In this document: in pieces, positions 32,801 to 47,800 of the stretch
Layout: each line of letters begins with the position of its first letter
Position numbering within the stretch: the stretch's first letter is position 1
NCBI RefSeq assembly: GCF_000003815.2
Contig: NC_049982.1
Span: 21,818,701-21,882,700 of the forward strand
Direction: 5' to 3'
Origin: Branchiostoma floridae
Taxonomy: Eukaryota; Chordata; Leptocardii; Amphioxiformes; Branchiostomatidae
Length of the DNA: 64,000 bases
Notes under the pieces: generated by a model
Databases searched by the model: none
Told to the model about the DNA's origin: nothing
What the model saw: only the letters and a program-made list of their open reading frames with translations
Program-made: the position numbers and the translations under genes

Positions 32801-35800
32801 ACTAGACATCAATGCTTTTAATTCAGGTTAATTTGCTAAGCTATTTGGGGTTCTGGAGGCTCACTTGTTAAGTTTTCCAAGCTGCTCTTTTCTATGCTCT
32901 TTCCTGGACACAGAAAAGGGTATGATTTAGTGTCTCCAATATCTGCTCAGAGAATAGTTAGATGTGACTTATGGCTGGAGCTGTAAAAGGCATCAGTACC
33001 TAATGATTTTTTGATCTGGTGACACACTTGCACAGACACTCCATGAAGCCACACTAAACACAAAGACCTGCCGGGCATCTATAGAAGATGAAAAGCCCCT
33101 AGAACAAGGACCACTCATGGAGGCAGACAAGAAACGTGGGGGCTCCTTACATGTGTTCAATTAGTCAGACACCACACACACTCCAGGATTCTACTCAAGT
33201 CCAGCAGGAATGAATTTCTGAACTTTCTCCACCAAGTGAACATCTTGTCATTCGTGATGCATGATACTTAATGATGAAAGGACTTTATGGCCATTTTCAG
33301 CCAAATCTGGGAAGTAAAGTTGTAAGTCCCAAATCTCCTGATGGAATAAACAGGTACTACAAAATGTTACTATAGATGTTGAATGTGTAAGGAATACTGT
33401 CTATACCAGTAACTGGCCTCTTGCTCCTCTGTGATAGGTTTCTGACTATACCAGCAACCATGCATTGTCTTGCAATTTTCAGAGCTCATCATAACTCGTA
33501 CTCAGTTTAAACTAATATAATGGCAAATAAGTTCAAGAAAACTTCGGAAAACTTTTTCCAGAATGTAGGCAGTTGATCAACAGGACCATGTTCTGGATAA
33601 GATACTTTAATTGAGTAATTCTTAAATGACTACCAGTATGTAATTTCCATTCAGTTTTTTCAGTGTTTAGTCTCTGTCATTACCTACCTAGGTAACGGAA
33701 GGGCAACAGAAGCTACCGTGGTTAATCAATGGACATGAAGTCAAAGGAGAAACCCTCTCTTCTCTCAAACGTCTTGAACTTGAACCCTAGGGTGGCTGGG
33801 GACAGATCTGTAACAGGCCGGATTTATCTCCCTGTCTAACAGTCTATTCATCACCTCCTGGTTGTTTTGGGGATGAAGACTTTTGTGTAGACTACTGGGG
33901 TACCATGTGCTTTCCTCACTTCAGGGTGTTGTCTTTTGTGTGAACTTTCCAGACAAGCCCTTGACTTTGTGGCAAGTGACATGATACACCCTTGTACTAA
34001 GTTGTAGCCTTGGTAATCAGCCAATGTAGGGTTTAGGGTCTGTCAGGAGGACCTGCAGACCAAAGCATGGTGGTATACTGTTGAATATATTTTACCAGTC
34101 CAGAATTCACAAATTGGAATGAAAAGTCTTTAAGTCATTCAACAGTAGAGTGTAGAGGACCCTATGTTTAGATCTAAGTATCTATATATGGTATTTTGGT
34201 GCCATTCAAGTTATTACATATTAATTGTAAGTGCCAAGAGTTCAATAAAATCACAACAATATGCTTCAATTCTAAAGCCAGAGCACACAATGGATTCCCC
34301 GAACCTTAATTCATATTTCCCTAAATTTCTATTATGCTGTAAATGCAGCCATGTTTGCATTGGTTTGATTGCATGTTAGGGTTGGATATAGCATGCTTCA
34401 TGGCATTTTGAGGTTTGCAGCACAAAAGCATACATTCATATTGGCAGGATTTTGCAATAGAGAGGTATCGCAAAAATTGATATTATCAAGTCAAGTTATT
34501 TCAAGATTTACAGTACGTAAGAATCATCTTGGTACCTTTGCTTTTCAGTCCATCATTAGATATTGCTTGCCTTTTTTCTTTGTAAACCTGTGCAAAAGAA
34601 TTTCAAAAGTAATTTTTATTTCAATTGTACTGGAAATTTCTCTTGTACTGGAAATTTTCTCCTGATAACTGCACTGTGGTATCTGGACATAGGTATCAAG
34701 CTGTGTTCCTATATCCCAGTGTTTGTCAACATTGCCCCATATGTGTTTTGGCTCCATACTGAACACCCTAGGGGTCTGCATGCCTTTTTCCAAAGTAAGG
34801 TGTAATCAATCTTGAAATATTGCAGTGACTTTGCGTTCACAGTTTTGCAGTGATATCGTATTGAGTAATCATGGCACATTGAACTTGTATTTTGTATGTC
34901 TGCTGTACTACAGAATTATTTCAACCGCAAGCTTGAAATACAGAGGAAAGAACTATTCCCAGTCCCCTTTTACCATGAAATTAGTAAGAAAATAATGAAT
35001 TTGCAGATTGTTAATCATAGTACTTTGTAGCCAACTCCTTTTAATAAAACATCGTATAATGTGTAGAGAAGATTTTTCTTTTTGCATAAAATGTGGTCAG
35101 CCCTCCCAAATTCACTGTAATGAGAAACTGGAAACCTCCATGTAGACCCTCCCCACCCCATGTTTAGAGAGAAAGCCAAAAGAGTCCAGAGGAGACAGAC
35201 TGGTGACAGAGGGTCTACTCACAGGGTCCTGGAGGACAGATATGGTAATCAAATAAAAACAGGGCTTAAAAAAACTAATTAGGACTGGAGCTATGGGGAT
35301 TTCCTCAAGGGACAGGCCACTTCAAAACTCTTCCCTTAGCTCAATTTAATACAATGAGCAAATTGTGAATTGTGTATTAATGTTTTGCAGGTGTCGACAC
35401 TGTAATAAAGAATGTCAGTGATCTATGTCCTTTGCACTGAAGAGATAAAAAGTTGGTGTTTTGCACTTGAGCTGCAAAATGAAAAGCTGAATTGACTGTA
35501 TTTTCCATTTTGCATATGAGAGCCTTTAAATTGGGGCAAATATCATACTTGTTCAACAATATCAAAATCTGTACTTGGCTGCTTACACCATCTTTAAGTG
35601 GTACTTATAACATTGCAGTTTTCTTGGGACTTCTATCATTGTTAGACCATCAAATAAATGTAATGATTTTTCAGACAGTATGCATGTGTACAATCAAGCA
35701 CCACTTAAGCTTATTTTATGGTTGTTAAAACATTGAAAGGCCAAGAGGTCAATTAAAAGTACATTGACACTGTCCATGAAAAAAAGCAAACATAAATGAT

Positions 35801-38800
35801 GCTTTCCTCTAGCAGTCTAGCCTGAGGTACTCAGCTGGCTACTATAGATCATGCACAGTACATGTAGCCTGATTTAAACTCGCTTATAGCAGCCCGACCA
35901 ATATCCGCTGGCCTCCTTGTAGCCTTTGCGGGGAGGGGTCAGTTACAGCCCTGGACAGCAGAGTTTGTGTCACACAGATTACAGTACATGTACGTAGGAG
36001 GGAAGGTACATGTAGGGAGAGACACACACAGTGTTGTTGTAGTGTCTTTTGTGACCATAATGAAAAACATGCTACAGAGATATATGTTTTAAAAAGGTAC
36101 TGCACTGAAAAGAACACTGTTTGAATGAAATACTGTCATCAAATTGTATCAGTGTAAAATTTCCTTCCGTATGTTGCAGTGAGTAAATATGAAAAAGACC
36201 AAAATGTATCCAATTGAATTTATATTCAAGCTATGTCCCAGGAAAACAGCCCAGTCTTCCAGAAACAGTCCTCCCTGTCTGAAGAAATGTGATTTGTGTG
36301 TCTGATAGATGAAACCTACTGTGACAATCAGACAGATTAAATCTCCCTGCATGCTTCCTGTACAAACTCCAGGGACTGTGCACTGTGTTCAGGGACTGTT
36401 CTGTAACATTGTAGGGTGGAGAAGCTGTCAGTCACCAGGATTGGTGGTCATATTCAATCCCCTGTTGTTACTTGTACCTTTCAAATGTCATGTTCACTCT
36501 TTTTGAATGTTCAAACAAGAACAAAAAGGAAGATTTTCTAATGTTATGTGTCTTGGTTGACCTTACACCAGTAAATTGCTGAACATTACACAACATGAAA
36601 CCAAGTGACCCTTTCACACTTAAGACCTAGTGAGACACCATGTGCCCATAATCAGACTCTCATCCAAAGGCACTTACCAGCTTGACCTTGACATACAGCT
36701 CCGTTCAACTCATTAGGAGGTGATCTCTGTGATGCAATCCACTCAAAGTACTTCCTGTTCTTAGTTAGGAAAAATTTACTCTATGTAACACAAACTCCGC
36801 TGTCCAGGGCTGTAACTGGCCCCTCCCCGCAGTGGATGTTGGGCGGGCTGCTATAAGTGAGATTTAATCAGGCTAGGAAAAATTGGATGCCAGTTTTTTG
36901 GGGGGCTATGAGGCTGTGTAAAGGCAATGAATCAAAATGGTTGCACTGTGTTGGATAGCATGTCAATATATGTGGGAATAATCCAGTTTTAATGTGTCCT
37001 ATATATGCAGTTCTAGATTTTTTGTAAGGACTGGGGATAGAATCATTACTGTAGAGTCGATTCCATATTACCGAGAGGGTGTTTCTTGCCTTTTGTTCTA
37101 ACAATTTGGAAATCTTTGTAACAATCTAACTGTGATAGGTAACTGTTTAGAACTATTTACAACATCTATGTGACGTTCTAAATGTTTCTACAGTATTCAA
37201 ACATGTTAGAAACAGTTCTAACATCAAATGCATTATTTCTGTTACTTTCTAAACTGTTCCAACATAGATGCATCATTTGTGATCACATGTTCGAACATGG
37301 AAACAATATGATGAAACTGGGTCAGTGGGCTGGGAAGAGGGCAATTCACACATCCCTGCCAAGTGCAGGAAATTATGTCTGTCTGCCACCTTCTCACAAA
37401 AGACTCACCAGTGTATACTAAAGAAAATCTAAAAATAGAAGAGCCAAACAAAGGACCAAGCTTAGCAGCTTTGTTTATGGGGTCAATAAAAGTTTTTATG
37501 GAGGGAAAAAATGACACAAAATGTTGGAACATGTTGGAACAATAACAAAAACACATAGATGTTTGAAAATTGTTCTAAATAAAGAGATAATGATATCATT
37601 ACTTTCCCAAATGTTCCAACAAATATAAAAAAGGTTCAAACATGTTCAAACTTTAATTTTGAAATGTTTGAACAATTTCAAACTTTAGTGACTGAAATGT
37701 TCTTTTACTCAAAATAGTTGTAACTTATTACAAATATTATTTCAAAACCATCTCGGTGACTTGGAATTGACTCTACTGCAAATCTTGAAATGTTTGCAAT
37801 GACCTCTACACTATAAAATCATGCCACCGTAAATATGGATTTTAATTTTTTTGTATAATGTAATACAGAATTGATTCAACTGCAGTGCAAACTTAAAATG
37901 CATCTTCCCCTATGAATAAAGTTCCCACGAAAATAAGTGAATTTACAGTATATCATCTAGACTACTGACTCCCACTGTTCACAAAACCAAACATGATAAA
38001 TGTTTTGTTGTCATTCTTTTCTTTAAGATGACAGATCTTTATCAGTTCCAGACAGACCAAGTTTCTCCAGCTTGCAAAGCACTTCTTAAAATCTAATTTG
38101 TAAATCAAACAAACATGGTGGCTTTATTTGCCAACATGTGTCAAATACTATATTTATATATTTAATTACAATGTACATTTTTATGCATGTCTGAATGAAT
38201 TGGAACTGGCTTCTCGAAAATAGGTCGTAAGTCAATCTGTAAAGTAATGTACTTTGATGTTGCAAAAATAACATTACAGAAATATTGATGTAGCCTTGAA
38301 GATAAGTGCTGGACAAACTTAAGATCTGAGAGCTGAAGTGATGTTTTCTTGTTCATTCACTAGATAACGTAACATAGTCAAGGCTGAAGTTAGACATTTT
38401 GGAGTCAACAAAACATTATTGACCTAGTTATGTACAGAACATGTTTCCATACATCATATATACTAGATATAGCCTGTAGGCTGTATAGCTCAAATGCAGT
38501 TGCTGGACTTATGTCAAGTTATATAAAAGTCATGCTCATAGAGGAACAGTTTGGAAATCTCGTGAAAACTTTAATCCTAGGGACCATCTTAACGATTTTT
38601 TGGACATTTCTGGTACCAAAAATAGATTTTGATCCAAGCCTTTTTGTATCAGACATCAAGGCCTACTGCAGTGCCGTTTCCCATTGGGAATCAGTGAAAG
38701 CAAACATTCCTGGTAGGAGGCAGCACTTCCAGATAACATTTTGTGAGGAGGAGCGCTTGTCAAAAGGAGTAAGAATGACAAAGCCAAGGTTTTGCAATGG

Positions 38801-41800
38801 TCCTTGACTCCTTGCTGTACCAGGCTCTTTGAAATGTTTGAAAAATCAAGGAGGTTTCTTTTTCAACCTCCTTGGAATGTCTGACCTATGCCAAAAGTAA
38901 GGATCGAAAGTATAACAATGTTTAAGAAACTGTATTTGTATTGTGTACATCTGTATCATCAATGTGTGAATACCTGAGCATATGATGCAGATGCTGAACA
39001 AAGAAGCATACTATCAGTGCCACTAGTATTTGAAGAAAATACCAGTTTGGGTGGTGGGAAGGGGTGAGGGCATCTTTCAAGCACCTAATTCGAGCCTGGA
39101 ACACATTTGTAGCAAGGTTGAAATTACACCAAAGCTGCAATGTTCCCAAAGGTTCCTATAGACATCACCTTAATCATCAGTGACATCTCAAGAATTCAAT
39201 AGGCCTCTACCTTTTCCCCAAGAAAGCAAGATTTCAATAAAGTTTCACATGGACCTTGTTAGTACAGGCCACCCACATCCTTGTTTTACAGAATACATGT
39301 AATGAGGACCAGGACATCTGTAATCTTACTCTCACTAGGGACAGTTTGTGGGTCCAGACTTACAGTAGAGGTGGACTCTAATCATGGCCTGCTCAGCTAG
39401 GGTCAAGTCAAGCAGATGTTGGAAGGTTTTAACTTTTACCATCTTACACAGTCCTATTTATTTCCTGACTCAAAATGCTCTTCCCCACATGTGCTTGGCG
39501 ATCAAAGTGGAGTCTTTATTATAATATTATCCTGGAAACCAGACATTAAGCCAAGACGGCAGATAATTTGTTCGGAAGTCAAGGCAGGTCTTCCCAAGGA
39601 CCTTTGATAAGCATGCATGAATGACATTGAGAAGACCTGTCTTGGCTGTCAAACAAATTCTCTGCCTGCAACTAAAAGTCTGGTTTCTAGGGTATTTCTT
39701 TACCAAGAGGTCATCCTAGGTGGACAACCTTTGACACCAAGCAGAATCTGTAAAAAAGATCTGCATAAAAGATAACATCATAAGTTTTATTAATTGTTAC
39801 ATGTAGTTAACAAATATGTTGAAAACAAAGTTGCCTCCCTGCAGTAGCACTAGCAGGATATGTGTGTATCCTTTCTAAGGCTGCTGGTCTTTCTCAAGAC
39901 TTCCTGAGGTCCTGCCCTAACTGCAAACATTCAGTGATATGTGGGGAATGTAGGTCTAAGATAGGAAGGCAAACAGGGAGCCAGAGTTTCCCCAGTGCTA
40001 CTAGGACCTACATTTGTATAGGGTCATCTGGACACTTGTACTTAGCGCTGGGATACTTTTTAAATCCTTGCCGAAGTTTTTTTAGTCTGGGCTTTATAAT
40101 AGTGTGGATATGAATACTTGAGTAATGAAAATTGAAATTAAAAAAAAAATGAAAATAAAAACTGTAATAAAAGAAATTTAGGATTTGACAGAAAATGTCA
40201 AGATTGTCCTAAATGCTCATATCATTTTTCTTATTTACATTTCTATGAGAATAAGATCCATTATATGTAAGACATTGATCTTTTAGCAAAGATGCAGTCA
40301 TAAAAGAACATTGTACGTCATAGTTAGATTTCCAGTCAGTTGGCACATGTAAACAATGCTACTATCTATAGAATGTGTTTAAGATAGAAAGTTAAACAGA
40401 AGTGCTACTGGCTGAATGTGCAGAATGTGCCATGTACAGGACAGGCATGTGGTGCCCTGATATGGGACAGGAAGTTCTGAAACATGAACTGGAACATGTT
40501 ATGTTATTATCAATATTCATGTCATCTCTTATGATGGCAAACATGTATTTTACTATACAATTGATAAGGAATTCATAAAAGTACCCACAATCCATTAAGA
40601 ACCCCAAAATTATATCGCTCACTTTGGTATTTCTCAAAAGTTAAAAAATATTATGATTGCAATCTCAACACATGTAATTCTAGATAGACATTTTCAGAAT
40701 GATTTTAATGAACCTTTTACATTTACAGCACAAATGCAATTGTATAAATAAAATCAGGTAAATTATTGAATGATTAAACTCTAACCAGTTCTCCATTCTA
40801 CGTTCAATGTTTATATGGTAGTGTGTGTATGCGGAAGGTACTAAGGGTAACCAACCAGGCAATTTTTCCAAAAAAGTCATGTGTGAGAACATACATGTAT
40901 TATGAGAACTGAACAAGCATCATACAACTTCAGATCTTGACACCATAATTAATATTTTATTATCACTATAGCCTACAAGTACATTATAAGCGTATTTTTC
41001 CAAAGTGATTGACTGATTTTTGATGATACAGGCTTGTATTGTTGATCACTGACGATGTCTTTATGTACACTGTACCTTCTCCAGGTAACTCTTCTAGAAA
41101 AGTTTCCAGACGAGGGGGGAAAGAACGACCCACGACAGAGGATCATCCCATTCTTACCAGGTAGGGGTGTGTGGATGGTTTTTAGGGGTACGAAGACAAT
41201 TACTCAACCAGTGGTGACACTTGTGATACTAGAAGATGTCTGATACATACTAAGGTTTTGATCTTAAGAGCAAACAATTTACGGTGTGCAATGATCATGT
41301 AAGGGCATTTCTTAAGACTTTATGGAGTATTTGCAGTTAATGATTCCATGAACACTCTAAGGACCTAGAAATGTATGTACATTGATAGATATGTTCAGAA
41401 CTTAAATTGTGATTAAGTAGTTTTTTTGTTTCATTTGGTTACTTTCTAATGATCAACTTAAAATATGTACCCTTTATTATGCTCGATTGCTTGTCAATTT
41501 CTACTAACCGGTAAGTTTGTGTAAAAGACCCTGGGAGCCTACATACCCTTTTAGGTAAAAAAAAAAGTAACTCTATAATATGATTTGTAGCTGGACTGCT
41601 GAAAATTAGCATAGAGAATTATGTATGGTATAGAGTAGGGCATGTATCATAACTTAATATAATATAATAACTTGGTTTATTTCCATCGCACCAACATTAC
41701 TGTACAATTACAATCTAAGATATGAGTGGACATCTCGCAGCCGTAGGCTGAATTGCATGTAAGCCACTATGTTAAAACAATTTGCTCCATCAATAAATAC

Positions 41801-44800
41801 ATTAAAAAGTTCAGTGTAAAGCCAAGCAAGCCTGCAGAATTTGATGTAATATATAGCTGCTGTTTGTTGTATAATGTGAGTACATAGACTTAACTTCAGT
41901 TAAACTGCCTAGAACTTAGAGAGTTAACCTTCTCCTTGCTGAGGTACCTGGTTTGGGTTGGAAGTACGTCAGCAGGGGAAGGTTACAAACCTTGGTGTTG
42001 CTGTGTTATAAAAGGCCTGGGAAAGGCCAGGAAGGAAGCCAGTCTCTCCCTGACCACCTACGGTACAGCTTCAGTCGCAGGGAGAACACATGTAACGTTC
42101 GGTAGGCAAAATCAGTCACAATCCAACATCACTCACAAGGGGGGGAGTCTCATGATCAGGGAATACCATTTTCCCAAACCTGGGTTGCTTTTAACGCTAT
42201 AGTGTTAATTATAAGTTGAAAGTTATGACAGACAATGAGCCAATGATAATCATAATGTCCAGAATCTTACCATAACACAAATTTCAAAACTACTTAAGCT
42301 AATAGAGTATATTGCAACACTGTCTTTGACATATTTTTTTCTAAAATGTGAAATAAACTCAATGTATTGCTTTGTAAAAAAAAACTCAAGAGAATGTAAT
42401 GTTCCCACTTACAGGTGAGACTCTAAGTTACAGGATTCACCTCCAATTGACCTGCCCTTTGGCTATACATAAGGGCTGGAGCTCATTGATCTGTATCCAC
42501 ACATTCTTGTGTTCCTTGACCGGTCAAGCCATCCTACTGCCTGGAGGCCAGTCTCCCTCTTATTGAGTTAGACATGATGAACAACCAGAGATAATTGTTA
42601 GGAACACTGACCTCTTGTGAAGTACAGGCCACATGATTCTATTAGACATCCATAGGGGATGTTTCTCGAATGTAATTGTGGGATGTTCTCATTTCTAATT
42701 GTCTACAACTACAGGTGGTTAGTAAAATCCTAAAATCTCAAAATTTAGATCTGAGAAATATAACCAGCCACTACAAAATCTCAAAGTTAGAAAATTCTGA
42801 TAATTTTTTTGTTTTGAAATACATTGTAATTGTAACCTACAATTAAAATCTGCACAGATGTCACAACTTTCTTCTGAATAGTTGTGTCTCATTACCTGCC
42901 CTTGGACAGAGGAAACAGGTGTGAGAGGAATGCTTTGTGCAGACATGTGGAGTGAATGATGATAGGAGACCAATTAACTTGTCACGAATATGCAAATAAG
43001 ATCCATGTAAGCAAGCTGTCACATATGAGTAGAACTGTACAACAGAATGTGATGATATTTTTCCATTATCATGCCCTCACATATATAGTAAACCTAGATT
43101 AAGTTTCTTTTTTATTACATTCAGTATATTTCTAGACATAGATATGATAGATGACAGTTATACGGTAATTTAAAGTAAAATTATGAGAGCATAAGGGTGA
43201 CCAATCAAATTAGGAAATGACATAGACCTTGAATTACAAAGTTGAAGGTCTNNNNNNNNNNNNNNNNNNNNNNNNNNNNNNNNNNNNNNNNNNNNNNNNN
43301 NNNNNNNNNNNNNNNNNNNNNNNNNNNNNNNNNNNNNNNNNNNNNNNNNNNCTTTACAATGGTCAGATGCGGCATGAGACAAGTACTCTTTTTATGTTGA
43401 CAGAAACATTTTTGGGCGCCAACATGAATCAAGTAGAACACCTTGCTGATATCTTCTTCTTACAGCAAAACCTAACTGCCTCTCTACACAGCTGAAATCT
43501 GAAGTTCTACTGGTTATATCTAGTAATACAGCATAATTTCATAAGATTAGTCCTGCCCCTAGACCAGAAAGGGAAAGTGCATTTCAGTAATACTTTTTTA
43601 TTATTACTAGTAAAAATGATAAATAATTCTAGTAATCATACGGAAAGGAGCAAGGGGTCAGTCCCTGGACTAAGCATGCAGGCAGGCAGACTTTTTAATT
43701 CAGCATGGTCTTGGCACAAATTTCTTTCCACTCTAAGGCATGTACGAGAAGACTGACGTCACCCGTTTCATGTTAAATTACTTGGGATATGTGCGTGCAC
43801 GGTGATCCCACTACGTTCATTTCTTGTGGTAGACTTTAAATCAGTTGACTTGTTGGTTGGTAGTGCAGCAGAATGGATCCATCATTTAAAGCACCTGCCA
43901 GAACCAATGGTTTCTCCCTGGTCATTTTCCCATCTGGTTGGATAATCTAAGCCATACACCTTGCTCTGCCTTAATCCATGGCTAATCCTACATAAACCAG
44001 CTTTTCAGTGCTCTCTAATAAGATTTTCATGGGAAATGGTTGTGTAACCTACCAAATACCAACTTGAAATATAAGTATGGTTTAATACCTTACATGTATA
44101 CAGAAGTTTAACAAAGTGGAAAAACTGTGTAAATTCAGGTAAATCAAGACTTGAGGGATTGAATTGAATTAAAGCAGGTGGTTTGTTCTAGAGGAAGGTG
44201 GTGCTTAGTTGTCAGAGTGGCATAAGATGTCTGTTTTTTCCTTCCTAGTGGATTACACATGGCTGTATGTCTGATGCTGCCAAGCTGGACTGTCTAACAG
44301 GAAACACAGCCGATTTGTAGAGAAAACTCTGCTCTGGAGTGTTGATAGACTATTTCATGCTGTTCTACATGTGACTGGTAGACATGAAATTAGGGCTATT
44401 CTAGATGGAGGGCCTAGTCAGAAGTCATTTCCAAACTGAAACTGAGCTTTTGCCAAGGGATTTTAAGGTTAAGAAAATACCATATGAAAGAAAAAACGTA
44501 CTAACTGGCCTCTTCGCAGTTTTCCAGCTATAAACTGTCCTCTTTGCAGATGATAGCATATAGAAGCCATTGATGTTGAGTGTTAGTTTTTTCTTCACAA
44601 AATATATATATAGATGTTAGTAAACTTTCATATCCAAAGAAAAATTTGAGTCAGTCCATATGGTCAGACTATTTCCTTCCTGATGAAAACAGCATCAGTA
44701 TATCATATGGCTCTCTCAGATAGTCAATAATGATTCAGGCTTCAGTATGTCTGTGAGTATTGGCAAAGAAGGTAACTAACTGGTACTCTCTTTGTCTGCA

Positions 44801-47800
44801 AGTTTAGCATAGACAGGAATGAATGTATGAATGAATGCATACATGTAAATGATAGAAAAGGGAAACCTTTTCTGATATTTTCACAGCAGGCATGAATAGT
44901 TGGATTCTTACTGAATTCGCTAATGTTTACATGATGATATGTAACTATATGATGAAATGTATACCACCTTTAAGTGTCACCATTCCGCTTGAAATAATGG
45001 ATCATCCCTTAGTCTTAAGGGCAACTTTCCTATCCCCTGGGAGGTAGGAAGGAAGGTAGTGTGGCGTGGTGTGGTGTGTAGAATTTAAATATGGAACAAG
45101 GAAGCCAACATCACCTCATAGATATGATGTCATTCCTGTGGAAGTGTGGCTGAAAAACGGCCAAAAGTTCTCAGCTGTCAGTCAAATAAATGTTAGAAAC
45201 AACAACATTTATAATGCCTATCTTAACCGTTTGGAACTGTTTTAACAAGTATTTTCAGGTCAACAATTTTTCGTTCATATCTTTATATTCTGGCAATTTG
45301 TTTCATTCCCAATTTTTCAAATCATCAAACTGTTTTTCAGGAAAGAAGCTGATTGGTCGCAGCCATATAAGGGAAGTTGCAGTGAAGAGACTGAAGCCTA
45401 TCGATGAATACTGCAGGGTGAGACCCAAATTCATGAATCTGTAAATAATGTCATACTAATTTTCATTAATAAGGCACAAATTTATCCAATTAAATACCTT
45501 GCCAATTTATGAATCTTAAACTTAAAGTGAAATGTGAATGTATCGTGATACAATATACTTTAAAAAAATCATACCTTGGAAGTTGGAGTGAATATGAGGT
45601 AGTCATTGAAAAATACAGCAACTTTTTTTATAGTCATCTTGTCCAAATTGACTTTGTTTGCTGTTGGTGCTGGATAATGTTGCTTCTCCAAAGGGGGTCG
45701 CCAAATTTATTTGCTTCACTGTAATCCGATTTGTAACAGTAGATTGACAAATTTGTCTGAGCAGTCATGCACGTTCATCCTTCAAAGCCAAAGTAATGTC
45801 ATTTGTATTCAAACAATTTAGAAGGAAGGTCACAGTAAGAAGGACAGTTCCTATGAGAGTATTCCGACATGAATGGATGCTGAAAGTACCACTAGCTGAA
45901 AAACAGAACATGTTGATGCAAAATTTAATACACCTGTAGTGGCTGTGTTCAGTACAGATGACGTCAACATGTGGTGTTCATTGAAAATCTTGTAGTTGGC
46001 TTAAATAGGAAATAAACAGAGACTTGAACCGGAAAGTTTTGTCAGTGGCTTATGTACAACTTTCATTTGTTTTTTATTGTTACTCACTTGTTAAGGATGT
46101 TTTATGTCAGATGAATATCAAATATCAGTGTCTTAAATGTCTTGTTCCTCTTCTTAAGGCTTTGATAAGACTCCCTACCAACATCTCAGAGTGTGGGGAG
46201 GTCCTCAACTTCTTTGAGACGACCAGAGAAGACATCGACCCTCCCAAGGAGGAGTAAGTCTGGACTTATTATATATGGGCTTATCTAAATGTATACAAAA
46301 TGTACAAGTGAATGCATGCTGTGCTATTGCCATTTACAAATTAGTTGGTAAGGTTCCAAAAGTTACCAGCCTCTTTACTTGGAGTTTACTCATCACCTGT
46401 GTTTTCCCCATCAGTGTCTCTGGTACTGCTTGTTATAGTTTTAGTCAAAACAAATGAGAGTCTTTCTCCCAACAAAGTTGTAAAAGACCTTTATTTTCAC
46501 AGCTCAAACCACTTTGCTGGAACAGTTGAGAGTGTGACTGGTACTGTAACGCCTTCTATCAGGTACATGATGTACTGCAGGTGGATCACAGGTAGATGCT
46601 TGGGATGGCGAGGTTTAGAGGTTAAGCTGTTTTGCTTCAAATGCCTATTTTGTTATGTAACAGGCTTGGCTTTTTCATTCTTTTTAAAGAGTTTTGTACT
46701 TCTGTTGGGATTTATATTAAAGATGTTCAGTAGGGGAGCTGCTGATCCTTCAACTGTCCTTGATCTTTTCACTGGATATGTCCAAACCTCTCAAGTTACA
46801 CATGAAGACGTGAGGGTGTCTGAACAGCAGCAGATGGCGGATGGTACTAAAGAAGCTTTTGTTCCCAAGCAGGAAAAGACTTCAAGGAAGGAGCATCACC
46901 AAATGGCTTTTGTCCAGAATTTTTCCTGTCTTTTCTTTCTGGCTTCCAAGCCACCGATGCTGGCAACTCTTCTGTTGCATATCCATTGAAAGGCTGCGGA
47001 TACAACTTTCTTATATTAGGTCATTCCTCTGCCAAGCATGGATATCCTACTGGATGTGCGGAAAAGGGGACTGCATTTTGCAAATCCTGCATATGTTGCT
47101 GTTACGATACAGTAAGGAATTGATTACCCAGAATATTGAAGCTTCAAACTTTGTACTTACACCATGTGTGAGGGTAGATATTTACTAGAATGACATTAGG
47201 AGTTCAAAAAATTTAATCTGGCAGCCTGGCAGTTTGTTTTTTTAGTTAGGGTTGTTTGATGGCTATCTGAAGTGTGCTCTTTGAATGAATACTGTGTCAG
47301 GATTTTGAAATACATTACATATTTTACTCCCTTGATTTTGATGTTTCACCCACTTCTCAACAGGACACTGGGAGACAGTGACTGAGGAGATAAGATGTTC
47401 AAGTGTTACTGCATTTTTAAAAATATCATTATTGCTCTTCCTCAAAGACTGCTATGAGCAAGCAGGAACCAGGTTTGAGCCAGGCCAACCGGCAAATTTT
47501 CACACATTATCTCAATGACCAGTAAGGCAGATTATGACCGCTGTGTGTACTTGATTTATGTCATCATTCTGTCCCTGCTTACCGGCTCAACCCCTGCTCA
47601 ATGGCCTCAACATCAAGCAGATGCACATTTCTACACTGGTGCTATACTTACCACTGTTGTTGAATTCTAGTAACATGAAAGAGAAGAAGAACAAGAAGAT
47701 GGCAGAATCCATCAGCGAGCCTCTCCTACTGGACCAGTACATCGTCATTGCTGACTACGAGAAATCCCAGCCGACAGAGATGAGCGTGACGGCCGGTACA

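Noticed and set aside
36780-36875. Independent promoter-like GC-rich island
   Set aside because: It is the right arm of the 35865-36875 inverted-repeat element.
39868-39880. Another U12-type donor (gtatccttt) in SH3PXD2 intron 2
   Set aside because: It lies mid-intron, not next to an exon, and has no paired branch site and acceptor leading to a recognised exon.
46735-46811. Part of the intronic open frame as a normal SH3PXD2 exon (acceptor at 46730, donor GTGAGG at 46810)
   Set aside because: Its phase does not match the next exon; joining would create an immediate stop, so it cannot be a simple cassette exon.
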